Source: J054 sp963850255
Lineage (GTDB): Bacteria > Pseudomonadota > Gammaproteobacteria > Steroidobacterales > GCA-2729495
DNA length: 64,000 bases
Assembly (NCBI GenBank): GCA_963850255.1
Contig: CAWKLL010000029.1
Span: 54,792-118,791, forward strand
Direction of reading: 5' to 3'
Shown: positions 54,608-63,424 of the stretch, in pieces
Numbering within the stretch: the first letter of the stretch is position 1
Layout of the letters: the number at the start of each line of letters is the position of its first letter
The notes under the pieces: model-generated
The model's input: the letters and a program-made list of their open reading frames with translations, nothing else
What the model was told of the DNA's origin: nothing
The model's database searches: none
Position numbers and translations under genes: made by a program

Positions 54608-55912
54608 TCAGGTGGCGGGCTGGCTGACTCCGCGTCGCAATTCTGCGGCCCGGCGCGCGGCCGCGCAGACCAGCACCAGTCCGTTCGCCAGCGTGATGGC
54701 GACAAAGGGCGCATTCGGGCCGAAGGAATCGAACAGCCGGCCGCCACCGGCTGACAGCGCTAGAATTCCGAGCGCACCGCAGAAGGCCTGAACACCGAAA
54801 CAGGAGCCGCGATATTTTTCCGGGGCTTCCTCGGCGAGTAAGACCGTAGACGCCAGCTGCCCCGACGAAAGCCCGGCACCCAGCAACAGTAGCGCCGGGA
54901 TAGATGCCGGAGCCAATACGTCGTCCAGCGAGGCAACCCAGCCGTAGCCGGCTGTGGCGATGGCAAAGGCAATCACCAGCAGGGTCAGTCGATCGACTTT
55001 GTCACCAATAATGCCGAATATCGGCGCCCACACCACTGCAGCAAGCTGCGCCATGCCGACGATCATGCCGGCTCTGGCCGTGGCCTCAGCAGTGCTGTCG
55101 GACTGACCGGAGGCGGCCTGCACAACCCACAGGGTCAGGAACAGCGTGACGATGGCCATGTCGGCACGCGCGGCAAAGGCACTGAGATAAGAAAGAGAAA
55201 CGCGCGCATTGCGGGCTGCGCTCATGCCTTCCGTCAATAGCCGCAGCACGGGTGTTTTTTCCGTTGTGTCACCGGGTCGCCCAGGTTTCAGACCAAGCAT
55301 GATCAGCGCGGCCAGCAGTGCGATGCCCGCGACAAACAGATAGGCATAGCGGCCGGCCCATACATCGTCGATGCCGCGGCCGCTGAACACATCGGGCAGG
55401 CGCGTGAGGCCGATAAAAAATGCCACGGAGCCAAGTCCGTTCAGGAAAAACGCGATACCGGTGAGCTTGCCGCGCGAATCGTTCTCAGCGTAGTCGGCGA
55501 GGATGGCCGCCAGGTTGGTGGTGGTGGCGGCGATGCCCAGGGCGAAGATCAGCCGATACGCGATCAGTTCATTCGGTGTTGTGGCAAAGGCGTAGGTGGC
55601 ATAAGCCGCAAACAGCAGCAGAAATCCGAGGAAGTAAGTGATGCGACGTCCGAAGCGATCGGACAGCGCGCCCCAGATACCCAGGCTGGCCAGCAGGACG
55701 CATTCCTGCCAGAACTGCAGGTCACCGGAAATGCGGCCGTGTTCGCTTTCGGGTAGCCCCAGGTTGATGGTCAGCACGTAAGGCGTCAGGGCCACCAGAT
55801 AGGTGTAGACGCCGATGCTGACCAAGGCGGCGAATAAGTAACAAATCACATGCCGGGGACGGACCCCGGGATTGAGTCGGATCGGTCCGAGTCGGTGAGA
55901 CTCGTTGCTCAC
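54608..55912 (-). CDS. MFS transporter
   Basis: A 434-residue major facilitator with about twelve membrane segments. The loop 2-3 motif GALSDRFGRR and the TM4 pattern YRLIFALGIAATTTNLAAIL are typical. It starts with GTG overlapping the P-type ATPase stop (GTGA), so the two are translationally coupled and under the same MerR-type promoter. The substrate is unknown; context suggests metal or stress-related export. Confidence 0.88.
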   Translation of the reverse strand: MSNESHRLGPIRLNPGVRPRHVICYLFAALVSIGVYTYLVALTPYVLTINLGLPESEHGRISGDLQFWQECVLLASLGIWGALSDRFGRRITYFLGFLLLFAAYATYAFATTPNELIAYRLIFALGIAATTTNLAAILADYAENDSRGKLTGIAFFLNGLGSVAFFIGLTRLPDVFSGRGIDDVWAGRYAYLFVAGIALLAALIMLGLKPGRPGDTTEKTPVLRLLTEGMSAARNARVSLSYLSAFAARADMAIVTLFLTLWVVQAASGQSDSTAEATARAGMIVGMAQLAAVVWAPIFGIIGDKVDRLTLLVIAFAIATAGYGWVASLDDVLAPASIPALLLLGAGLSSGQLASTVLLAEEAPEKYRGSCFGVQAFCGALGILALSAGGGRLFDSFGPNAPFVAITLANGLVLVCAAARRAAELRRGVSQPAT

Positions 55913-58323
55913 GACTGGCGCAGCAGGCGCATGCCGTTCAGGGTGACCAGTAATGTGGCGCCGACGTCAGCCAGTACCGCCATCCAGAGTGTTGCGATGC
56001 CGGGCACGGCAAGGGCAAGAAAAGCCAGTTTCAGGGCCAGGCTCAGCGCGATGTTCTGCTTGATGATTCGACGCGACTTGCGAGCCATACGCAGGGCCAG
56101 CGGCACGTGGGACAAATTGTCTTGCATTAAGACCACATCTGCGGTTTCCATCGCCTGGGCTGTGCCGCCGCCGCCCATGGCGATGCCGACGTCGGAGCGC
56201 GCCAGCGCCGGCGCATCGTTGATGCCGTCGCCGACCATGGCTACGGCGCCGTATTTGTCGCGCAGTTGTTCAATGGCTCGCAGTTTTTCATCCGGCAGGA
56301 GTCCGGCACGCACATCGTCGATACCGCCGACCCGCGCCGCCACGCGTTTCGCTGCCTCGGGATGGTCGCCGGTCAGCATGACCCGCGCGATACTGGGAGA
56401 AAACTGTTCCAGCTCTTGCAGGGCGTCGTGAGTAATGTCGCGCACCTCGTCCTGTACCCCGATATAACCGACCAATTTGTTGTCGCGAGACACAAACATA
56501 ACCGTCTCCCCGGCGGCCCGCGCTGCATCGGCATGCGGCGCGACCTGGTCCCAGCCAACCATTGCCTGGTCGAACATTTGGTCCCGGCCAACGGCAATGG
56601 CATCGCCGTTGCTCAGCTGGCCGCTGACGCCCCGGCCGGGATGGGCAAGCACTTCGCCGGCGTTCTGAAAGCGATGCGCGAGTCCGCGCGCGCCGGCTGA
56701 GGCAACAATGGCATGGGCGACCGGGTGCTCGGACGCACGCTCTACCGCAGCCGCGACCGCCACTACGTCATCACAGTTGGCGCATTCTTCATAGTTCGCC
56801 GCCGGATGTTCGCAGCCGCTGGCGCGAACACCGGTTACCTGCGGATGGCCGTGGGTCAGCGTGCCGGTTTTATCGAAGGCGACCGCCCGAACGTCTGCCA
56901 GCCGGTCGAGTTGTGCCCCGCTCTTTACCAGAATGCCAAGGTTCGCCAGCCGCGTCAGACCGCTGACTACGGTTACCGGAATACTGATAACCAGGGCGCA
57001 GGGGCAGGCGATGATGAGCAGAGTGAGGCCGCGATAGAGCCAGCCGTGCGTGCCGTCGGCGGTATCGAGAAACGGCTGTCCGAACATCAGGACCGGAATT
57101 GCCACTGTCAGGACAGCCAGCGCCACGACGGCCGGCGTGTACCAGCGGGCGAAGCGATCGATAAAGCGTTCCTGCGGGCTACGCTCGGCCTGTGCCTGTT
57201 CCACCAGCCGGGCGATGCGCGCGATGGTGCCGTCGGCAGCCGCCCGGGTAACGCGTACCTCCAGCGCCGCTTCGCCGTTCACCGTGCCGGCCATGACTTC
57301 ATCGCCCACGCTGCGCAGCACCGGCTCACTCTCACCGGTGACGGGTGCCTGGTTAATGGTGGTGGTGCCGGTGATGATTTCACCGTCGATGGGAATGCGC
57401 TGGCCCGGGCGTACCAGTACCCGATCGCCAATACGCACCTGGTCTACCGGCAGCACCAGTTGATGATCATGGGCAGCGGATTCATGCGCATGCGCCTCGC
57501 TGTGCTGATGCCCATCGTTATGCTCATGCTCATGCGCATCACTGTGCTGGTGTGCGTCCGCATGCTGATGCGCTTGGCTGTGCTCGTGTCCGTGTTGCTG
57601 CGTATGTCCATGATCATCTTCGCCCGCGCAGTCCGAATGTTCGCTATCGTCATGCGCGCGCAATACTGTGGCTTCCTGCGGTTGCAGCGCCATCAGGCTG
57701 CGCAGGGAATCGCGCGCCCGTTCAGCACTGTAGGCTTCCAGTGCTTCGCCGAGCATAAACAGCAGGATTACTGTTACCGCTTCGCCGGTTGCGCCAATGC
57801 CCAGTGCGCCGACACAGGCCACGGCCATCAGCAGGTCGATGGTGATCCGGCGGGCGAAGATCACAGCACGCAGGCCCTTGATAAATACCGGCGCACCAGC
57901 GACCAGTACGGCGGCGCCAAACAGCAGATTCAGGGCCTGCACACCGGCGACGGTGGCCGAGCCTGGGATCAGCAGCAAGCCGATCATTACCGTGCCTGCG
58001 ACCAGCACAGCGCGCCGCAGGGGCGGCTGTTCCCACAGAAAACGGAAAAAGCCCATGGCGCCGCGTCGATCGACCAGTTCACTCAGATCGGCGGCGGGCG
58101 CGTCGCCGGCAATTTTGTAACCCAGTTCCCGCAGGCGCTTTTCGATACTTTCCAGGCTGACATCGCCGGAAACTTCCATGCTCTCGGTGGTGAAGCTGAC
58201 ACTGGCGGAGTCCACGCCGGGCAACTGCAGCATGCTGTTCTCGATGGTCAAGGCACAGCTGCCGCAGTCCATGCCGGCAATGCGGACTTTGCGGGTTTCG
58301 GTTTCGGCGATGGCGTGACTCAT
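55909..58323 (-). CDS. zntA: Zn/Cd/Pb-type heavy-metal P1B ATPase (ZntA-like)
   Basis: An 804-residue metal-exporting P-type ATPase. The N-terminal metal-binding domain has GMDCGSC (residues 17-23). The TM metal site is CPC at 440-442, followed by DKTGT at 484-488 with the phosphorylated Asp. The last membrane segments carry K in LALKLAFL and D in MAVLADVGAT, the P1B-2 (Zn/Cd/Pb) signature. A 64-residue His/Asp-rich loop (about 224-287, over 20 His) lies before the actuator domain, and a Cys cluster (GCEHPAANYEECANC) lies after DKTGT. I chose the ATG at 58323; the longer frame reads into the merR gene. Confidence 0.93.
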   Translation of the reverse strand: MSHAIAETETRKVRIAGMDCGSCALTIENSMLQLPGVDSASVSFTTESMEVSGDVSLESIEKRLRELGYKIAGDAPAADLSELVDRRGAMGFFRFLWEQPPLRRAVLVAGTVMIGLLLIPGSATVAGVQALNLLFGAAVLVAGAPVFIKGLRAVIFARRITIDLLMAVACVGALGIGATGEAVTVILLFMLGEALEAYSAERARDSLRSLMALQPQEATVLRAHDDSEHSDCAGEDDHGHTQQHGHEHSQAHQHADAHQHSDAHEHEHNDGHQHSEAHAHESAAHDHQLVLPVDQVRIGDRVLVRPGQRIPIDGEIITGTTTINQAPVTGESEPVLRSVGDEVMAGTVNGEAALEVRVTRAAADGTIARIARLVEQAQAERSPQERFIDRFARWYTPAVVALAVLTVAIPVLMFGQPFLDTADGTHGWLYRGLTLLIIACPCALVISIPVTVVSGLTRLANLGILVKSGAQLDRLADVRAVAFDKTGTLTHGHPQVTGVRASGCEHPAANYEECANCDDVVAVAAAVERASEHPVAHAIVASAGARGLAHRFQNAGEVLAHPGRGVSGQLSNGDAIAVGRDQMFDQAMVGWDQVAPHADAARAAGETVMFVSRDNKLVGYIGVQDEVRDITHDALQELEQFSPSIARVMLTGDHPEAAKRVAARVGGIDDVRAGLLPDEKLRAIEQLRDKYGAVAMVGDGINDAPALARSDVGIAMGGGGTAQAMETADVVLMQDNLSHVPLALRMARKSRRIIKQNIALSLALKLAFLALAVPGIATLWMAVLADVGATLLVTLNGMRLLRQS

Positions 58324-58365
58324 TAATACAGCTCTCTGCTGCCGGGAGATCCCAGCTTTGAGTCT

Positions 58366-58397
58366 ATCCTGAGCCTTCAAGTAGGGTTTAAGGTCAA
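58366..58397 (-). promoter_or_regulatory. MerR-type long-spacer promoter of the P-type ATPase
   Basis: On the minus strand: TTGACC, 20 bases, CAGGAT. The spacer holds an imperfect dyad (CCTTAAACC and ACTTGAAGG), as MerR operators do. The -35 box overlaps the merR stop codon. It shares 15 consecutive bases, TTGACCTTAAACCCT, with the promoter at 59207. Confidence 0.8.
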
Positions 58398-59167
58398 GCG
58401 TCTGCCGCTTCAAGGGCGAGGAACAGTTGCGCAAACAAAAAGGCATTCTCGCCCCGCGCGCGGAATACCAGGCCGCCGTCATCGCTGGCCAGTTCCGGTT
58501 CCAGGTGGGCATCGCAGTGCGTTTCCGCGGCCACCAGGCGTTCCAGGGCCGCTTTGAGCTTGGCGTCGGGTTCCGCAAAGCGCGCGGTATAGCCGTCGTC
58601 GTCCCGCCAGATATGCAAATGCCGGCCGCGCAGATCGGCAAACAGCGTGCGCCATTCGGCCGAGGCCAGGTTGCAGCCCAGGCGCTCGGTCAGTTTCTGT
58701 AACGCTGAAGCCGGTGCCTGCGCATGTTCATGACCGCAGGCCTGTTCCAGAAGTTCGCGATACTGTTCACCGGCAGATTCACCCACGGACTCGTCCAGGT
58801 GGCTGGCAACATCGTCCAGGAACAAATCCAGTTCGTGGCGCAGTACCAGCATCTCGGTTACCCGCTGCTCTATTTCCAGCATGCGCTGGCGGGCGATTTC
58901 GCGAATCGCGACACCGTCGGCCTTATCCGGATCCGTGGCGCCGAGGATTAGCTTGATGTCATGCAGCGAGAAGCCGTAGCGCTGCGCACTGCGGATAAAA
59001 CGCAGGCGTCGCTCGGCGGCGCTGGCATAAAGCCGATAGCCGGCGTCGCTGCGACCGACCGGTTCGAGCAGTTTCTCCTTCTCGTAGTAGCGCAGCAAGG
59101 AGGTGGAAACGTTGGCTCGTCCGGCCAGCTGGCCTATGGTGAGGGGCTTGTCTGCCTGGTTTTCCAT
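58394..59167 (-). CDS. MerR family regulator of metal/thiol export genes
   Basis: A 257-residue regulator. The N-terminal MerR helix-turn-helix (TIGQLAGRANVSTSLLRYYEKEKLL) and wing are followed by the dimerisation coil (AIREIARQRMLEIEQRVTEMLVLRHELDLFL). The C-terminal part is longer than in ZntR/CueR, with CGHEHAQ and HCDAH segments that could bind metal. It lies between its two probable promoters, one driving the ATPase operon and the other the divergent ABC genes. Confidence 0.9.
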   Translation of the reverse strand: MENQADKPLTIGQLAGRANVSTSLLRYYEKEKLLEPVGRSDAGYRLYASAAERRLRFIRSAQRYGFSLHDIKLILGATDPDKADGVAIREIARQRMLEIEQRVTEMLVLRHELDLFLDDVASHLDESVGESAGEQYRELLEQACGHEHAQAPASALQKLTERLGCNLASAEWRTLFADLRGRHLHIWRDDDGYTARFAEPDAKLKAALERLVAAETHCDAHLEPELASDDGGLVFRARGENAFLFAQLFLALEAADA

Positions 59168-59206
59168 GCTTTATCCGATACTCACTGGGTAGACGTCGGC
59201 AGGGGC

Positions 59207-59238
59207 TTGACCTTAAACCCTGCTTGAGGGTCTAGGAT
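59207..59238 (+). promoter_or_regulatory. MerR-type long-spacer promoter of the ABC exporter pair
   Basis: On the plus strand: TTGACC, 20 bases, TAGGAT, with the dyad ACCTTAAACC/GCTTGAGGGT in the spacer. It faces the ABC genes, about 70 bases upstream of their first ATG, and lies in the merR upstream region. Identity with the 58397 promoter points to control by the same MerR protein. Confidence 0.8.
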
Positions 59239-59309
59239 AACCCATGCTGGCCCGGTGCTGCGCGCCGGTACGAACGCTAAGTTATTGAATTATAAAGCGG
59301 AGTGCTTAG

Positions 59310-61069
59310 ATGCTGGGAGTAGACGACAGGCTGGTGACGCCAGGCACGCATTAAGTGGGTCAAGGTGGGCCTGATCGCGGGTATCGCGACCATACCGACC
59401 ACGATCCTGCTTTATTACGTGCTCGGCCTGACCGTGGATGCCGCCGTGGACGGCAGCAATCTGATCCGCCAGTGGCTGGGGATTTTGACACTGCCTGGTA
59501 CTGGCCAAGGCCGTGCTGGCCTGGACTTTCCGCACCGGTCAGTTCCGCGCCTCTTCGGAAGCCAAGCTGAATGTCCGCGATCAGATCTACAAGCAGGTCG
59601 TCGCTCTCGGGCCCGGACTGCTCGGCAAGCGTCGCACCGGCGAGATCGCGAATACCGCCACGGAAGGCGTCGAGTATCTCGATTACTACTTCAGCGTCTA
59701 TTTCGTGCAGATCTGGGTCGCCATTGCTATCCCGCTGTTCCTGGTGGGCGCGATTTTCTGGATCGACTGGGTGGTCGGACTGTGGATGCTGGCCGGCGTG
59801 CCTTTGACACCTTTGTTTGTCGGTTCGTCGGCGCGTGGTTTTCGGCGCATCAGTTCCCAGAACGAAGATGTGAAGAACCGCAATAGCGCCCAGTACCTGG
59901 ACTCTATCCAGGGTATGTCGACGCTGAAGATGTTTAACCAGGAACTCAAGCGCGGCGAGCAAATGGAAGCCGACAACGAGGTCCAGCGCAAAATCACCAT
60001 GAGTTTGTTGCTGGTGGCGCAGTCGCAGTTTGTATTCCTGGAACTGGGCTTTGCCTTGTTCTCCACGGCCGTTGCCATGGCCGTTTCCCTGTACCGCTAT
60101 AGCGGCGGTTTCATGACGCCGGGTGAGTGCGTAGCCGTAGTGCTGCTTAGCCTGGAATTCAGCCGCACACTGTTGCTGATCGGCGAGTTCTTTTTTGCCG
60201 GTGCGCTGGGCCGCGAAGTGGCTGCCAAGGTCGTTGAGTTCCTCGATGAGAAGGCGCCGGTACGCAGCAGCGCCGGGGCCAGTTCCGGCCGCACCGATGG
60301 CAAGGCTATTAGCATCGAATTTCGCAATGTGACCTTTACCTATCCGGGAATCGAGGAGCCGGCGCTGAAGAACCTCAGTATGAATATTGAGCCCAACGAA
60401 ACCGTGGCGCTGATCGGCAAGAGCGGGTCAGGCAAGACCACGGTCACTAATCTGATGCTGCGCACTCTGGATCCGGAGTCCGGGCAGATCCTGTTCGACG
60501 GCGTGCCGGAAGAGGAACTCTCGCTGGAATGGATTCGCAAGCAGATTGCGCTGGTGCCGCAGGATCCGTTCCTGTTTTACGGGACCATTGCCGACAACCT
60601 GCGCATGGCCAAAGAGGACGCGACTGATGAAGAATTGCTGGCCGCGCTAGAATCCGCCGAATTGCTTGAATTCGTCGAATCCACACCGGCCCGGCTTAAT
60701 ACCATGGTCGGTGATCAGGGCATGGCCCTGAGCGGCGGTCAGGCGCAACGGCTGGCCATTGCCCGGGCCATTCTCAAGGATGCGCCCATCGTGGTGCTGG
60801 ATGAACCCACTTCGCAGATCGACGTAGAGACCGAGGCCTTGCTGAACCGCGCACTGGAGCGTCTCTGTCAGAACAAGACCGTGCTGCTGATTGCACACCG
60901 ACTCAGTACCATCGAACAGGCCGATCGAATTATCGTTCTGGACAACGGCGAGCTGTCCGAAAGCGGCACCCGCGATGAACTGATCGCGCAGGGCGGCATT
61001 TATGCCGGCATGTTGCGCACCAAACGTGAAACTGAACACGCGACGCTGGTCCCGGCGGCCGCGGTCTGA
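59310..61069 (+). CDS. CydD-like ABC exporter subunit (two one-base frameshifts)
   Basis: About 585 residues when repaired: six membrane helices, then an ATPase domain with Walker A GKSGSGKTT, signature LSGGQAQRLAIARAI and Walker B VVLDEPTSQID, both catalytic residues intact. The KRRTGEIANTATEGVEYLDYYF region matches the CydD family, whose E. coli member exports cysteine and glutathione with CydC. Frame breaks near 59337 and 59494 each need one base removed. The ATG at 59310 has GGAG nine bases upstream. It overlaps the next gene by one base. Confidence 0.85.
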
Positions 61070-62928
61070 TGTCTAGCGAGGCAATAGCTATGAATACCCT
61101 GGATGCCACAGCCGGCGACCTTCCGCAGACCTCTAACTATCAGATAATCCGACGCCTGCTAAAGTTTATGAGGCCGTTTAACAGCATCATGATGACCTCG
61201 CTGATTGCTCGCGTGGTCAAGTTTTGTGGCCAGGCGGCGGTGCTCGGCATCGCAGCGGCCAGCGTTGGTATCTATGTGAACGCCGCTGAACCCGGTGTCG
61301 TCAACTGGAGCATTATCTGGACCCAGGTCGGATGGATTGCGCTGGTCGGTACGGTGGTTGGCATTGCGTCATACATCGAAAATTACACCGGCCACTACGT
61401 CGCGTTTCGCATTCTGGCCGCGTTTCGTGATCGCTTTTACTACTCCATGCTGCCGCTGGCGCCGGCACGTACCGCCAAGCTGCAGTCCGGCGATGCGGTC
61501 AGCCGGGTAATGACGCGACTGCGAACGTATCGAACCGTTTTACGCGCACACTATTGCGCCGGCGATTGCGGCAATTTATGTGCCGATAATTATTCTCGCC
61601 TGGTGCTGGACCGTGGAGCCGGCCATTGTCTATGCACTGACACCGTTCTACCTGGCCAATACCTTGTTGCTGCCCTGGCTGGTATCCAGGCTCGGCGGCG
61701 ACGGCGTGCGTTATCGGCAGCAACTCGGTGAAGTGAATGCCTTTGTCGCCGATAGCATTCAGGGTGTTCGCGATACCGTGGCCTTTGGTTACGAGAGACC
61801 GACGCGCGCGTGAATTATTCGACATTGGCTCTACCATGCAGGAAGGCCAGGAAAAGTTATACAGCGCTGATGCCTGGCAACGGGCGCTGGCCGAGATTTT
61901 CATCACCGTTGGAATCCTGGCTTCAGCCTGGGTTGGTGTAGAGCTGGCCCTGGCTGGCCGTATTGATCCGCTGGTTCAGTTGCCGGCAGTCATTGCCGTG
62001 TCGGTGGTGGGTTTCTACTTGTCCGTCGGCCTGGCCAATAACTACACGGATTTTCGTGTCTCGATCATTGCCGCCCGTCGCTTGTTTGCCATGATGGATC
62101 AGCCGCCGGCCGTTGACGATAATGGCAAGACCGCGGTTGGCGACAAGCTGGAAGCGTCGATCCATATCGACAACGTGCATTTCGAATACGACGCCGACGA
62201 CGTGGACTGGAGCCGCCAGATAAAGGTTTTTGACGGCCTGAGCCTGGATATCGCCGCCGGCCAGCATGTTGCGCTGGTAGGCCCCAGCGGCACCGGCAAA
62301 TCGACCATCGTTAATTTGTTGCTGCGCCAGTGGGACCCGCAGTCCGGGACCATTGCTATCGGCGATCGTCCACTGACGGATTTCCCGCTGGCAGAATTGC
62401 AGCGTTATATCGCCGTGGTTTCACAACGCAGTTTTATTTTTAATGAGACCATTCGCGAAAATATTCGCATGGGTCGTGACGACGCCACGGAAGAAGAGAT
62501 CGTTGCAGCTGCCGACAAGGCTGGTTTGACGAACTGGCTGGCGAGCACCGCCTGACGGTCTCGATACAGACGCCGGTGAGCGTGGCGGAAAAATTTCAGG
62601 TGGCCAGCGTCAGCGAGTCGCCATTGCGCGTGCCGTCCTCAAGGATGCGCCTATCGTGCTGATGGACGAGGCAACCTCGAGTCTCGATGTCGACACGGAA
62701 CGCGGCGTCATGCAGGCACTGCGCCGACTCAGCGAGGGCCGTACTACTCTGACCATTGCGCACCGCTTGTCTACGGTGGTCGATGCCGACGAAATCCTGG
62801 TGATGTTAGAAGGCCGGATTGCCGAGCGCGGTAGCCATGAGGAGCTGATGTCTCGCGGTGGCTGGTATGCGCGAATGTTCGAGCTGCAGCAGGACGAAGT
62901 CGATGCGACCCTGGTTGCCGATGCCTGA
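61069..62928 (+). CDS. CydC-like ABC exporter subunit (three one-base frameshifts)
   Basis: About 618 residues when repaired. Six membrane helices (such as LLPWLVSRLGGDGVRYRQQL) precede the ATPase domain with Walker A GPSGTGKST, signature ISGGQRQRVAIARAVL and Walker B VLMDEATSSLD. SGDAVSRVMTRLERIEPFYA fits CydC. Breaks near 61522, 61796 and 62547 each vanish with one base removed. The start ATG overlaps the CydD-like stop (TGATG); a second ATG seven codons on is possible. No cydAB oxidase genes are near, so it is probably not a respiratory CydDC. Confidence 0.83.
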
Positions 62929-62944
62929 GTGCAGCGGTCCGGTG

Positions 62945-63424
62945 TCAGGCCCGCTCGCGTAGCAGCAGATAGTCCAGGGAAACTTTGCCGGGCCCGTAGG
63001 CCAGTATCGGCAGCAGCATCGCTGCCCAGGGCAAATGGAAGTTCTGCCAGGCATCGGGCAAGGTCAGCTGAATCAAAATCGTCATGATCAACAGTCCGGC
63101 AGCCGCGAAGCGGGTGCCAAGGCCCAGCACCAGTAATATCGGCAGGACTATTTCGCCGCCGCCGGATAAGAACGCCATGACTTCCGGCGCGGGATAGGCG
63201 TACTCGGCGCCGAACAGATGCAGCTTGAACTCGTTGCCGAACAGGTAGTTGGCCGACGGTGAAATTTGCAGGAAGCCATCCCATTTGGTCAGGCCGGATT
63301 TCCAGAACGGCACTGCAACGGTCAGACGCAGTAAAAGTTGCGGCAGCCAGGCGGGAATGCCGGCAAACAGGCCATTCAGGCTGCCGATAAAACGAATGAC
63401 AGGATTAGCCGGGCTGGTATTCAT
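62945..63424 (-). CDS. DoxX family membrane protein
   Basis: A 159-residue protein with four membrane segments (LPQLLLRLTVAVPFWKSGLT, GEIVLPILLVLGLGTRFAAA and others). DoxX-type proteins often follow DUF2063 genes in bufferin operons. It overlaps the DUF2063 stop (ATGA) and converges on the CydC-like gene with a 16-base gap. Its biochemical role is not known. Confidence 0.85.
   Translation of the reverse strand: MNTSPANPVIRFIGSLNGLFAGIPAWLPQLLLRLTVAVPFWKSGLTKWDGFLQISPSANYLFGNEFKLHLFGAEYAYPAPEVMAFLSGGGEIVLPILLVLGLGTRFAAAGLLIMTILIQLTLPDAWQNFHLPWAAMLLPILAYGPGKVSLDYLLLRERA

Noticed and set aside
56713..58326. 537-codon plus-strand open frame antisense to the P-type ATPase
   Set aside because: Its repetitive Met/Arg-rich product mirrors the His-rich loop of the real gene; no independent evidence.
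25956..62547. Programmed +1 ribosomal frameshifting as the cause of all the breaks
   Set aside because: The shift sites share no slippery codon, stop codon or stimulatory structure, and housekeeping flagellar genes are not known to use it. Assembly insertion is simpler, though the uniform sign is worth checking.
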